A stretch of DNA of 64,000 nucleotides from Paulinella micropora (Eukaryota > Cercozoa > Imbricatea > Euglyphida > Paulinellidae). This document shows, piece after piece, positions 9,846-18,954 of the stretch (its first letter is position 1; every line of letters starts with the position of its first letter). Where the stretch lies: NCBI GenBank assembly GCA_019918135.1, contig WBZZ01003940.1, positions 15,001 through 79,000 on the forward strand. Direction: 5' to 3'. The translations under genes were made by a program, and so were the position numbers. The notes under the pieces were generated by a model. It saw only the letters and a list, made by a program, of their open reading frames with translations, made no database searches and was not told the DNA's origin.

Positions 9846-12800
9846 CTATAGCATCAGATCCAGATCCTGGACATGTGTCTCCATTGGGTCACCGGGGTCA
9901 GCCGATCCCAACGCATTGTCAGAACACCAAACAGACATAGCAGCAACAGCAACAGCAGGGGCAGATGGGGGCTGTGAAGTGCATGAAGAGCTAGATGCGA
10001 GGGTGTTAGCTGAAGAGAAGAACTCCGAGACACTACGCTGCGCTCCCGAACCCCTCTCTCTAGCCAGGACGTCCACACTGCGCGGACGGCCGCGCCGCGC
10101 AACATCAACGTCACTTGGGGGAGAGTGTGGGACAGAAGCTGATGGAACCTCAGTGAGGTCAATCATCTCCTCGCCCCCATCCTCCACCCCAAGCTCCTCC
10201 CTTTTACCCTCCCTAGCAGACCAACACTCAGACACATATGATCCAAACAACACATCCAACTTTGGAGGGGGACGCAACGCTGTAACCCCTAACAACGCAG
10301 CAAGCCTAAAGTTACTGCGGAAGCGCGACTTCCCCTGAAAAAACTTACAAAACAATCGTGATTGATCCACAGGCGACATATCATCCCAACCCTGCCGCAC
10401 AGAGCCCTCCCGCTCCCGCCCAAGCAACACATCCTCCACCACAACCTCACCGCCTACGACCTCACCACCCTCCTCACTCCCTCCATCCCCCTCAGCAGCC
10501 CCCACAGCCATGCCACCGAGCCTCTGCATACTCAGCAACAGCTGCTTACGTCTCCCCTCATGCATGGGGCAATCCCATAAGAAGTGCGCAAGGGACTCAT
10601 TGACATCATCATGACAACAGAAGCAGCGAGGGGACATGCCACTGACCAACTTGCTGCGGTACAACCGAAGGCGGTTGTTGCAGCTGAGCAACCTTCTCCG
10701 AAGCAGATTATAATGCGCATCATCAAGGGCTACCCATCTTGGGAACTCCTTAGTTCCAAAGACTTGTCTTAGGATGACTCGCAGGCCATCAGTAAGATCG
10801 CTGCCTGCCTCTCGCTTGTCCCACATCAGTTGCTGCACCATCTTGACGTCCTGCTGAAGGGCCCACTTGTCCACAGTCGAACTCCAACCCTCGAGGTCCT
10901 TCTCTGAGCTATTTAGGAGCTCCTGAAGCCCTTGTTGTAGATCCATTGAGACCCTGATAGTGCCTTCGGCCTCCGCAGTCCAGTCGGATTTGACTTGAGA
11001 TGCGATGACAGGAAATCGCTCCTCCGGTAGAACACGCAGCCGTCCATAGAACTTCAGTTGCGCCGCCCGCCGCAAACGCTCCGCACTCAAAGAGCGCGCC
11101 AGAAAGAGTGTAATCCACTTGCTTGTCTTAGGGCTGATGCCGAGAATCATCCTCATGGGGCGCAGCATTGCTGCCTCCAGCTTGGTGAGCTGCGATACGG
11201 GGGCACGCCAGACATCGAAGGCGTACTTCAGCTTGGCCCCCACAAGTTGATTCCAGCACATGAGACGATACCTAGCTTGTATCTCACCTGCACACCACAA
11301 AGAGTACCAACCTGCGGTGGCGACTTCAGTGACACGCGTAGCCCGCAGGGCCTGCTCCTTCCACTTCAGGTCGTCGGTGATAACCACTCCCAGGTACTTG
11401 TACTGACTGGTGACACAAAGCTTCTGGCCGCGAAACCACACCACGGGCTCACCTCGCTCCCTGATACTTGGTCGTTTCGCCTTGCTCGACGTGTAAATGG
11501 GCATGATTTCCGTCTTGCCGGGCTTCAAGTTGACTTCCGGCCGGTAATCTTCCGCAAACTTGGCCACAACATTGACCATCTTCTGGAGCTCGGTGCGACT
11601 GTGAGCGATGAGGGCCACGTCGTCCGCGTATAGAAGTGCCTTGATGTCGTTCAGCCGCTTCACATCCGTGATCTTGAGGGCACTCGCCAGCCGATCACAC
11701 AGCTCATCCATAAAGACGTTGAAGAGTGTGGGAGAGAGAGGGGACCCCTGTTGGACGCCTACACCCTCCAGTACTTCGGGGGTGAGTGCTCCATCAACTA
11801 GCACTTGCGACGAAGTCTGCTCGTAGCACCTGCGTAGCGTGCGCCAGAACTTGCCCCTTACACCCAGCTTCCAGAGCCTCTCAAATAGGCCATCTCTCCA
11901 AACAGACGGGAAAGCCTTGCGTAGATCGACGAACAGGACATACGACTCCCGCTTCTGCTGCTGACGCCCCTTCAACCTCTGCCAAAGGGTAAAGACCTGA
12001 TCCGTAGTGCAACGCCCCGGGCGGAAGCCTCCCTGCTCTGGACGTAGCTTATCCGGGCCATCCACGAAGAGCGTTAGACGAGTAGCTAATAAGGACAGAT
12101 ACAGCTTACCAAGGCAACTAATAATCGAGATATCCCTCCAGTTGTCAGGATCCGTAGGATCCCCACCCTTGGGGATATTGACGATGATTCCCTTGCCCCA
12201 AGCTTTTGGAGTCCTCTCGACTTCTCGAATCCAGTTGAAGTACTGCGTTAAGTAGCCATTGATGTAGGCGCCGCCATACTTGAGCATGTCGTTCTTCACT
12301 TTGTCCTCGCCACAAGCTTTGTGGTTATTCAGGGCACGTTGCCTTGCAAGGACCTCCTCTTGCGTGAACGGCTTGTCCAGCTCTTCGCAAGTGTCTTCAC
12401 CTACTTCGTGCTCCTTCATAGCCCGGGCCACCTCATCTCTGAAGCGATCGTTCCAGTGGAACTGCCGCTTAGCTTCGGCTTCCTCCCACTCCAGCGAGCC
12501 TGCTTCTGCACAGCACGTCACCACAACAGCCGCACTTGCCGGATTTTCCCGTGGCTTGACCGAATTTTTCCGAAATTCCTCCCACCGAGCGACCTTTTCC
12601 GGCAGCGTACACGCCAGTGAGCCATCCTCCCTTTGCACCGGCGCGGTGACCTTCGTTCTGCGTGCCCCGCCAAGCCGCTTCGCGAGTAGCCAAAAGCGCT
12701 TTGAGGATTGCTCGCGTTGACATTTGACCGCTTCTTCCTGCACTTGCTTGAAGGAGGCGGACTTCTTGGCCCGAGTTGCCTTCCGAATTTGCTTGCGGAG

Positions 12801-13760
12801 CCGTAGCCAATTCAGACGGGCTTCCGCATTCGATTCATCCCTCCTGTATGCTGCGTAGGCCTCCCGGCGCTGTTGAATGAGCTCCTTTAGCTCCCCGTCG
12901 AACCAATTGTTGGTGAAACGGGGTCGTATACATCTGGAGCCAAGGACCCGGTGCGCCGCCATACGGAAGGACTGCGCCACTCGCTCGGTGACGTCATCTA
13001 CCACCCGTTGGCTGTCGGCACCACCCGATAGGTCAAGCTCAGGCAGCTGATGCACTCCAAGCTTCTGTAGGCAATGCTGGAATACGTCATCGAACTTGTC
13101 GCGTAGATAATCCAGCGCTTGCTTCGCAGCGTGATCATTACCCGAGACACCAGCACCAATAAGCTTATCAACACGAAAGGACCTGTAAGGTTTCGCAGCC
13201 CGCTTTGGCCGGCGCTGGCCGCTCCACGTCAGTTCGGCCCATACTGCCTTGTGGTCCGTATCAAGATCATCTTCGCATACTCCGAACTTTGCTCCAGATG
13301 CCAAGCCAGGCGACGCGCAGATGTAATCGAGGAGGTGCTTGCCTGTGCCCATGCCGCGCTGCTCACGCCGGGACCACCAGTAGGACCCTTCCACTGGGCA
13401 CGAGAAGCCGCTCAGATTTCGCAGGCCCGTAGCGACGAGGACAGCCGCGAGTCTCTTGCCCTTCTCCGAACGTACCGGCTCTCCCTTATCATCGACCTCC
13501 CCGTGCTGACCGACAATGCCCTCCTCTTTTCGGCTGCATGCCGGCCCGAGCTTCGCGTTGGCATCCGCCACCGTGACCACAAGACCTTTGGCTCCAAAAA
13601 AAGCTATAGCTGCCTGCCAGGCCGCATACGCCTCTGACGACTCTTCTTCCTGCGTTTCCTGGGGAAAGTAGCCGTTGCCCACATAGATATCCTGAGCGCC
13701 GGTAACACCCGAGGCGATACGCAGCCACACTTGCTGCCGGTGGTCGACGGGGGCTGACAC
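9846..13760 (-). CDS. LINE ORF2: endonuclease C-terminal part, reverse transcriptase, zinc-knuckle tail
   Basis: A 1304-residue frame. Residues 1-180 are the second half of an exonuclease-endonuclease-phosphatase fold, ending in the DDLDTDHKAVW motif that carries the catalytic Asp-His pair. Reverse transcriptase spans about residues 480-760. It has LRPEQGGFRPGRCTTDQ, the catalytic VDLRKAF near 611, QQGSPLSPTLFNVFMDEL near 671 and LLYADDVALIAHS with YADD at 711-714. A Cys-His motif (CFCCHDDVNESLAHFLWDC) lies near residue 1085, as in many APE LINEs. The C-terminus is acidic and Ser-rich and ends METHVQDLDLML, whose DNA is part of the shared 3' tail. One in-frame TAA at about 13767 separates it from the upstream endonuclease half in the same frame. 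Confidence 0.93.
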   Translation of the reverse strand: MSAPVDHRQQVWLRIASGVTGAQDIYVGNGYFPQETQEEESSEAYAAWQAAIAFFGAKGLVVTVADANAKLGPACSRKEEGIVGQHGEVDDKGEPVRSEKGKRLAAVLVATGLRNLSGFSCPVEGSYWWSRREQRGMGTGKHLLDYICASPGLASGAKFGVCEDDLDTDHKAVWAELTWSGQRRPKRAAKPYRSFRVDKLIGAGVSGNDHAAKQALDYLRDKFDDVFQHCLQKLGVHQLPELDLSGGADSQRVVDDVTERVAQSFRMAAHRVLGSRCIRPRFTNNWFDGELKELIQQRREAYAAYRRDESNAEARLNWLRLRKQIRKATRAKKSASFKQVQEEAVKCQREQSSKRFWLLAKRLGGARRTKVTAPVQREDGSLACTLPEKVARWEEFRKNSVKPRENPASAAVVVTCCAEAGSLEWEEAEAKRQFHWNDRFRDEVARAMKEHEVGEDTCEELDKPFTQEEVLARQRALNNHKACGEDKVKNDMLKYGGAYINGYLTQYFNWIREVERTPKAWGKGIIVNIPKGGDPTDPDNWRDISIISCLGKLYLSLLATRLTLFVDGPDKLRPEQGGFRPGRCTTDQVFTLWQRLKGRQQQKRESYVLFVDLRKAFPSVWRDGLFERLWKLGVRGKFWRTLRRCYEQTSSQVLVDGALTPEVLEGVGVQQGSPLSPTLFNVFMDELCDRLASALKITDVKRLNDIKALLYADDVALIAHSRTELQKMVNVVAKFAEDYRPEVNLKPGKTEIMPIYTSSKAKRPSIRERGEPVVWFRGQKLCVTSQYKYLGVVITDDLKWKEQALRATRVTEVATAGWYSLWCAGEIQARYRLMCWNQLVGAKLKYAFDVWRAPVSQLTKLEAAMLRPMRMILGISPKTSKWITLFLARSLSAERLRRAAQLKFYGRLRVLPEERFPVIASQVKSDWTAEAEGTIRVSMDLQQGLQELLNSSEKDLEGWSSTVDKWALQQDVKMVQQLMWDKREAGSDLTDGLRVILRQVFGTKEFPRWVALDDAHYNLLRRRLLSCNNRLRLYRSKLVSGMSPRCFCCHDDVNESLAHFLWDCPMHEGRRKQLLLSMQRLGGMAVGAAEGDGGSEEGGEVVGGEVVVEDVLLGREREGSVRQGWDDMSPVDQSRLFCKFFQGKSRFRSNFRLAALLGVTALRPPPKLDVLFGSYVSECWSAREGKREELGVEDGGEEMIDLTEVPSASVPHSPPSDVDVARRGRPRSVDVLARERGSGAQRSVSEFFSSANTLASSSSCTSQPPSAPAVAVAAMSVWCSDNALGSADPGDPMETHVQDLDLML

Positions 13761-13769
13761 CAGGTTGCA

Positions 13770-14306
13770 TTACGGACCAAGGAAGTTAGCCACCGCGAAT
13801 AGAACCCCACCCTTGCAGCGATTTTTCTCGCTGACCTCCGCAGGTTTTCCAAAAATCCGGAATCCATCCAGGCTGCATTTGGAAAGTTGCTTCTTGCCCA
13901 TGCGGTGCTCCTGAGCCCCGATGACTAGCCAGCCCTCGTGCTTGTAGAATGATGCCCATTCCGCCGTGCCTACGTTGTCGTATCCCGTTTTACCCTGCCA
14001 GTTGTGACTCGCGACGAGTAGCTTGAAGCCGGTATCGAACTGCTTGGAGCGGTGCTTCTTGGCTCGTTTCCGGACCCGACGGCCGCGCTTGGCTTCCGCC
14101 CTCGTGCTGCCCCCCTCTGCAGGTGCTTGCGCAGGTTGGTCCCCCACTGCACTGGCCGCCGAATGCAGGGGCACCACCTGCACATCAGCACACTCAGACA
14201 CACACTTAGGTGCATCGGCAGCCAATTCCGAAGACACCACCTGCACATCATCAACACATTCTTCATGCAGAGGCCAGACGCGATATCCCGTCGCAGCTTC
14301 CTCCTT
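13770..14306 (-). CDS. LINE ORF2 N-terminal part, first half of APE endonuclease
   Basis: The same frame as 9846-13760, upstream of the single premature stop. A basic stretch (RGRRVRKRAKKHRSKQF) precedes the endonuclease start LLVASHNWQGK, where Asn is expected. GWLVIGAQEHRM follows, with the metal-binding Glu of the family. Upstream the frame stays open into the ORF1-like region, and both frames are open around 14250-14350. The true ORF2 start is therefore uncertain. Overlap with ORF1, frameshift translation or decay are all possible. Confidence 0.75.
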   Translation of the reverse strand, partial: KEEAATGYRVWPLHEECVDDVQVVSSELAADAPKCVSECADVQVVPLHSAASAVGDQPAQAPAEGGSTRAEAKRGRRVRKRAKKHRSKQFDTGFKLLVASHNWQGKTGYDNVGTAEWASFYKHEGWLVIGAQEHRMGKKQLSKCSLDGFRIFGKPAEVSEKNRCKGGVLFAVANFLGP

Positions 14307-14956
14307 CCGGACCGCCGCTTCCCCACGCGATGGATGCGAATAAGCCTTCGGACACGTTCCTTGTCCCTGAACCTGCGCCCAAGGGCCACATTGACCCCTC
14401 TGCCGAAGAATTTGAGATGTTTGAATTGCTGCAACGCCGTCTGCCTGCTGTCATCGTCCTCATAGACCAGCTCCAGGTGACGAGACATTCGCTGGCCTTG
14501 CCACTCCATTACCGGGACCACCAGACCAAGACCGCTCATTTTGGAGGCGATCTCCTGTAGATTGGCGCGTTCTGAGAGCCCCCAGACAATCAGATTACGC
14601 CCGTCCTTGTCGTACCGATCTACCCGCCGGTACCGTCGAGGCGGCGGTGCCATCTGCCACATAGCGCCGCTCGCCTTATGTTGAAGCGCCGACCCGTGTG
14701 CCAGGTTTGGGGAGGAAGGATGAGGCGCAGCTAAGATAGCCTCTCCACGTGGTTCAGGAATTCCGTCATATACGCGAGCCCTCATCCTCCCATCCTGGGA
14801 CATCGGGCCAGAGCCCGTCGAAGAGGCATTCCCACGGGGATTGTCCAGGTCTTCGGCGATTCTACCTTGTCCCATAAGGGCCACAGTGGTAGCTCCGTGC
14901 TTCGCGTATTTGTAATCCATTGAGAGTAGTAGACGGCCAATGTCGCTGGCCATCAC
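13970..14956 (-). CDS. LINE ORF1-like protein with RRM-like segment
   Basis: A 328-residue frame starting MMASDIGRLLLSMDYKY. After a disordered region, about residues 110-205 read like an RNA-recognition fold (RNLIVWGLSERANLQEIASK, LELVYEDDDSRQTALQQFKH, FFGRGVNVALGRRFRDKERV). ORF1 proteins of several LINE clades bind the element RNA through such a domain. Past about residue 235 the Cys/Trp-rich translation is probably only the shadow of the ORF2 frame, so the real protein likely ends or changes frame near 14250. Confidence 0.65.
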   Translation of the reverse strand: MMASDIGRLLLSMDYKYAKHGATTVALMGQGRIAEDLDNPRGNASSTGSGPMSQDGRMRARVYDGIPEPRGEAILAAPHPSSPNLAHGSALQHKASGAMWQMAPPPRRYRRVDRYDKDGRNLIVWGLSERANLQEIASKMSGLGLVVPVMEWQGQRMSRHLELVYEDDDSRQTALQQFKHLKFFGRGVNVALGRRFRDKERVRRLIRIHRVGKRRSGRRKLRRDIASGLCMKNVLMMCRWCLRNWLPMHLSVCLSVLMCRWCPCIRRPVQWGTNLRKHLQRGAARGRKPSAAVGSGNEPRSTAPSSSIPASSYSSRVTTGRVKRDTTT

Positions 14957-15889
14957 CGCCGCGCCTCTTTACGCCGAGGAAAGCGCCCGTCCATGCAAAT
15001 AGCATCGGCGGTATCTGCAACACACACTACACGCATTTCCGCCGGTGTCACTGGACGCAGCCGCGTCGCTTCGTGCCCTTCGGCGCCCGCCAGCACCCCC
15101 AGCGTCGCCAGAACCTGCCTCACGCACTACACACACTCTCCATCGCATCGCCAACGCCTCTACTCTCATGCCTTATGGACTTTCAGCTGCTCCTAACAAT
15201 ACACATCATGAGGTACGGGTGTCCCCGAGTGGAGCCAGATCGGACGGCGTGCCGCTGAAACTCCTTCCCCCACGTGGGTATAGAAGCCGCGAACCTAGCG
15301 GTACCTATAGGGTCTTACAGACAAGTATAGTAATCCCAGCCGAAGCTGCTCAGTTAGAAATGCAACGGTGGAGGGTGTGAATGCATGGGGCAAGGCACGG
15401 CAACGCAGCAAGGCACTGGCAAGGCATTGGGACCGACTGAAGCCCCTCTCCAACGTGCGCTCATCATGTGTTCCAGTTAGGCAACCCCGAAGAAGCGAAG
15501 ATAGGGAGGAGACAAAACCCAGATAGGATGAAGATAGGATTAACATGAAGCCGAAATGGAGCCGAGTTGGAACAGGTCAACTCAGCCCCATCTCGGCTCA
15601 ATGTGAATCCTATCTTCAACCCATCTCGGTACTGTTTCCTCCGAAAGCTCACCTCAACAAGATCACCAAACCGGAACTGGAAGCCCCCAGGCATTTACTC
15701 GGCAGGAAATTCGGCGAAAATGGGCTAACTAGGAAACCAGACCCAAACCAACAGCCAAGAAAAACGAGCCAACCAACAATCCAACAGACAACCCCACAAC
15801 CTGCCTGGCCGAACCCCTACCGAGTAAATGCCCAGTTGAGAGTTGCGCATATCCCGGTGACCGCCCTCCCCAAGCGGTCACCTTCGTGG
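14957..15889. other. Spacer upstream of LINE, no gene recognised
   Basis: About 930 bp. The part next to 14960 probably includes the LINE 5' UTR. A strong GTGAGC donor-like site on the minus strand near 15652 follows a short protein-like stretch (GGFQFRFGDLVE), so an exon of the 16083-17786 gene or of another minus-strand gene could lie at about 15650-15700. Nothing else is supported. Confidence 0.4.
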
Positions 15890-15944
15890 GGAGAGGCCCA
15901 ACCACCTCCTCTTCCCATGGAGTGCCATCTTGTGCACCCCTCCA

Positions 15945-15946
<2 letters not shown>
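15890..15946 (-). mobile_element. 5' end fragment of family E element
   Basis: Reverse complement of the first 50 bp of family E (start GGAGGGGTGCAC, then GGGAAGAGGAGGTGGTTGGG), diverging afterwards. It directly abuts a TAA-type microsatellite, as the full copies at 23853 and 37924 do. Confidence 0.65.
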
Positions 15947-16004
<58 letters not shown>

Positions 16005-16079
16005 TAATAATAATAAAAACAATAATAACAATAATAATAATAATGATAATAATGATAATGATAATAATAATAGTAATAG
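15947..16079. repeat. (AAT)n array with interruptions
   Basis: About 130 bp of AAT units, purest on the left and broken by AAC, GAT and TAG units on the right. On the minus strand it lies next to a likely splice donor at 16082-16081, that is, at the 5' end of an intron of the neighbouring gene. Confidence 0.9.
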
Positions 16080-16082
16080 TAC

Positions 16083-17786
16083 CAGTCTTGCCAGTCCTTG
16101 CCGGAGTAGACCTCGAAACAGCCCTTGGCCGCCCAAATGCGAACCTTGCCAGGCTCTGCTGGAGGTAAACCCTGCGCCTGCTCTTCTCGCTCGCCTTGGG
16201 TTACCTTAGGGACCTCGCCCTCCTCCTCGTCCTCCTCGTCGTCCTCCTCTTCCTCTTTCTTCGCATCCTCCTCCTCTTTCTTCTTCGCTTCCTCCTCCCT
16301 CTTCTTCGCTTCCTCCTCCTCCCTCTTCTTCGCTTCCTCCTCCCTCTTCTTCGCTTCCTCCTCCCTCTTCTTCGCTTCCTCCTCCCTCTTCTTCGCTTCC
16401 TCCTCCCTCTTCTTTGCTTCCTCCCCCCGCTTAAGCTTCTTCGCTTCCTCCTCCTTCTTCTCCTCCTCCTCCCTCTCCTTCTCCTTCGCTTCTTCCTCCT
16501 CCTTCTTCTTCTCCTCCTTCTTCTTCTCCTCCTCCTCTTTCTGCTTCTTCTTCTTGCTCTTCTTCTTCTTCTTCTTGTTCTTCTCCTCCTCCTCCTCCTC
16601 TTTCTTCTTCTTCGTCGCTTCCTCCTCCCTCTCCTTCTCCTCCCTTTCCTTCTCCTTCTTCTTCTTCTTCTTCGCTTCATCATCCTTCTCCTTATCCTTA
16701 TCCTCATTATTATCCTTAACCTTCTCCTTCTTCTTCTTCTTCTTCTTCTTCTCCTCCTCCTTCTTCTTCTTCGTCGCTTCCTCCTCCCTCCCCTTCTCCC
16801 TCTCCTTCTCCTTCTTCTTCTTCGCTTCCTCATCCTTCTTCTCCTTATCCTTGTCCTTATTATCCTTAACCTTCTCCTTCCTACTTGGTGCATCATCAGG
16901 CTTCAAAAATTGTGTTTGTTTCGTCTGTCTTTTGTGTCGGGGACCCGCTTCATTGCCCAAGCCGTCGTCCCAGGGTTTCCCTTTATCCTTCTGTAGTATT
17001 CCATGTAGATTCCACGTGTAGTAGAAGCAGCGGACCAACTCATCCCGGTCCCTTTTGCCCTGTTACATATGTTGGATGGAGAGAGAAGAGAGAGAAGATG
17101 AGGAAAAGAGAGAAGAAGAGAGAAATGAGAGAGAAAGAGAGAAAGAGAGAAAGAGAGAAAGAGAGAGAGGAGAGGAGAGAAGAGGAGAGAAGAGAAGGAG
17201 AAGAGAGGAGAAGAGAAGGAAAAGAGAGAAGAAGAGAGAAATGAGAGAAAAAGAGAGAAGAAGAGAGAAATGAGAGAGAGAGAGAGAAAGAGAGAGAAAT
17301 GAGAGAGAGAGAAAGAGAGAAAGAGAGAGAGGAGAGGAGAGGAGAGAAGAGAAGAGAAGGAGAAGAGGAGAGGAGAGAAGAGAAGGAAAAGAGAGAAGAA
17401 GAGAGAAATGAGAGAGAAAGAGAGAAAGAGAGAGAGAGAGATAGAGAGAAAGAGAGAGAGAGAGAGGAGAGGAAGGGAGAGAAGGAGAAGAGAAGAGAAG
17501 AGAAGAGAAGGAAAAGAGAGAAGAAGAGAGAAATGAGAGAGAAAGAGAGAGAGAGAGAGGAGAGGAGTGGAGAGAAGAGAAGGAGAAGAGAAGAGAAGAG
17601 AAGAGAAGACAGACAGTAATATTAAACAGATGCAGGCAAACAATCTTACCAGATCATGCTTGGCAAAGACTGCGGGTGGAATCTCCACATTATCAAACGG
17701 CAGCTCCTCTGTGGATCCGTTGATAGTGAGAAAGATTCCCCCCCCGCGAATTTTTGCGAATGGTTTCCAAGCTCTTTGCGATATGT
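16083..17786 (-). CDS. Two-exon part of a Lys/Glu-rich gene, family unknown
   Basis: Exon about 17786-17650 reads RAWKPFAKIRGGGIFLTING and on to EIPPAVFAKHDL, then a GTAAGA donor. The intron is 590 nt and almost wholly pyrimidine on this strand. The next exon, 17059-16083, resumes in phase (GKRDRDELVRCFYYTWNLHG). About 240 residues of Lys/Glu/Arg-rich, probably helical or disordered sequence follow, including several REEEAKK repeats. Then comes a return to ordinary sequence (VRIWAAKGCFEVYSGKDWQD) before a likely donor. The gene extends beyond both ends. The folded N-terminal portion was not recognised. Confidence 0.55.
17073..17617. repeat. 540-bp polypurine (GA-rich) tract
   Basis: Almost only G and A on the plus strand, with larger repeated blocks around GAGAAATGAGAGA. 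It fills most of an intron of the minus-strand gene, where it forms a very long polypyrimidine tract ending near the acceptor at 17060. Mirror-repeat parts could form triplex DNA. Confidence 0.9.
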
Positions 17787-18004
17787 TTCTTGGGCATACC
17801 AGCGGTCACAGATGGTCCTACTTTGCAAAACACGAAATGATCAAGAGTGGACAACATACCAGCGGTCAGAGATGATCCTATTCATTTGTTTTGCAAAGAA
17901 CACTGCACGTTCATAAATTCAAAAAGTGAAGGTCATTGAAAAGGTGGCACCGGTGGGGTCTCTAGTCGTTGAAAATGGAATGGGGGCTGGTCTCACAAAA
18001 CTTT

Positions 18005-18672
18005 GTGCATAATTTTTATTAAGAGGAAACAATTATAGATCGTGCAAGTAGCATTCCCGGTCTTTCCAAGGTCCAGAAGGATCGGGAATGAATTCTTTTT
18101 TTGACATAAAATGCTCTGTGGAGAAAACTTTGCATGAATTTTTGTCAAGACCGACATTCTTGACAAAAATTCATGCAGAGTTTTCTCCACAGAGCATTTT
18201 ATGTTTAAAAAAAGAACCCCATTCCCGATCCTTCTAAACCTTGGAAGGATCGGGAATGGTACTTGCACTATCTATACTTACTTCCTTTTGATACAAATAA
18301 TGCATGAATTTTTGCAATCATGAATGTCGGTCTTGACAAAAATTCATGCAGAGTTTTCTCCACAGACCATTTTATGTCAAAAAAAGAATTCCATTCCCGA
18401 TCCTTCTGGACCTTGGAAGGATCGGGAATGGTACTTGCACGATCTATAAGTACTTCCTTTTGATACAAATAATGCATGAATTTTTGCAATCCCGACATTC
18501 ATGATTGCAAAAATTCATGCATTATCTGTATCAAAAGGAAGTAATTATAGATTGTGCAAGTATCAATCCCAATCCTTCCAAGGTCCAGAAGGATCGGGAA
18601 TGGGATTCTTTTTTTGGACATAAAATGCTCTGTGGAGAAAACTCTGCATGAATTTTTGTCAACACCAAACTT
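18005..18672. repeat. Four hairpin-forming repeats, mixed orientation
   Basis: Four copies of a unit of about 165 bp, arranged plus, minus, minus, plus. Each unit holds a short hairpin built of CATTCCCGATCCTTC and its complement around GGACCTTGG, an ACATAAAATGCTCTGTGGAG block and a TGCATGAATTTTTG(T/C) block. Dyad centres lie near 18160 and 18495. Not coding. It resembles a MITE or foldback array, but no clear target duplication was found. Confidence 0.8.
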
Positions 18673-18840
18673 TCATGCGTAAATGTTGTTGTTATTCGAA
18701 TTCAATTATCTTCATCAATATACTTACTATTGCGTATAGCATGCTTATTCAAATTCTTCTTCTTGTGCTTCTTCTTCTTCTACCTAAGTTCTTCTTCTTT
18801 TTCTTCTTACATACATACATACATACATATATATCTTTCC

Positions 18841-18954
18841 TACTCCTCTTCTTCTTCTTCTTCTTCTTCTTCTTCCTTCTTCTTCTTCCTTCTTCTTCTT
18901 CTTCTTCTTCTTCTTCTTCTTCTTCTTCTTCTTCCTCTCCTTCTCCCGCTAGGC
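18841..18954. repeat. (TTC)n tract acting as polypyrimidine tract
   Basis: About 110 bp of TTC/CTT units ending in CCGCTAG, which fits the 3' splice site of the intron before the SET-like exon. Splice use is inferred. Confidence 0.75.

Larger units (their letters stand above)
9834..14960 (-). mobile_element. Near full-length APE-type non-LTR retrotransposon (LINE)
   Basis: Minus-strand element with an ORF1-like frame (14956 to about 14250), an APE-type endonuclease and reverse transcriptase frame (about 14300-9846), a very short 3' UTR and a (TAT)n tail (9833-9806). The ORF2 stop is only 12 bp from the tail. TAA-repeat tails are known from the I clade and some other LINE clades, and the clade here is not fixed by eye. 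Two further 3'-end fragments of the same family lie at 22431-22479 and 39751-39801. One premature stop in ORF2 suggests this copy is inactive. Confidence 0.9.

Noticed and set aside
10358-12720. Plus-strand frames opposite the LINE
   Set aside because: They are shadows of the reverse transcriptase frame, whose motifs and length leave no doubt about strand.
16201-16996. Arg-rich minus-strand, and Ser/Phe- and Leu-rich plus-strand, frames over the Lys/Glu-rich exon
   Set aside because: These are the other frames of a TTC/CTC-rich tract. Only the Lys/Glu frame joins in phase to flanking ordinary protein sequence.
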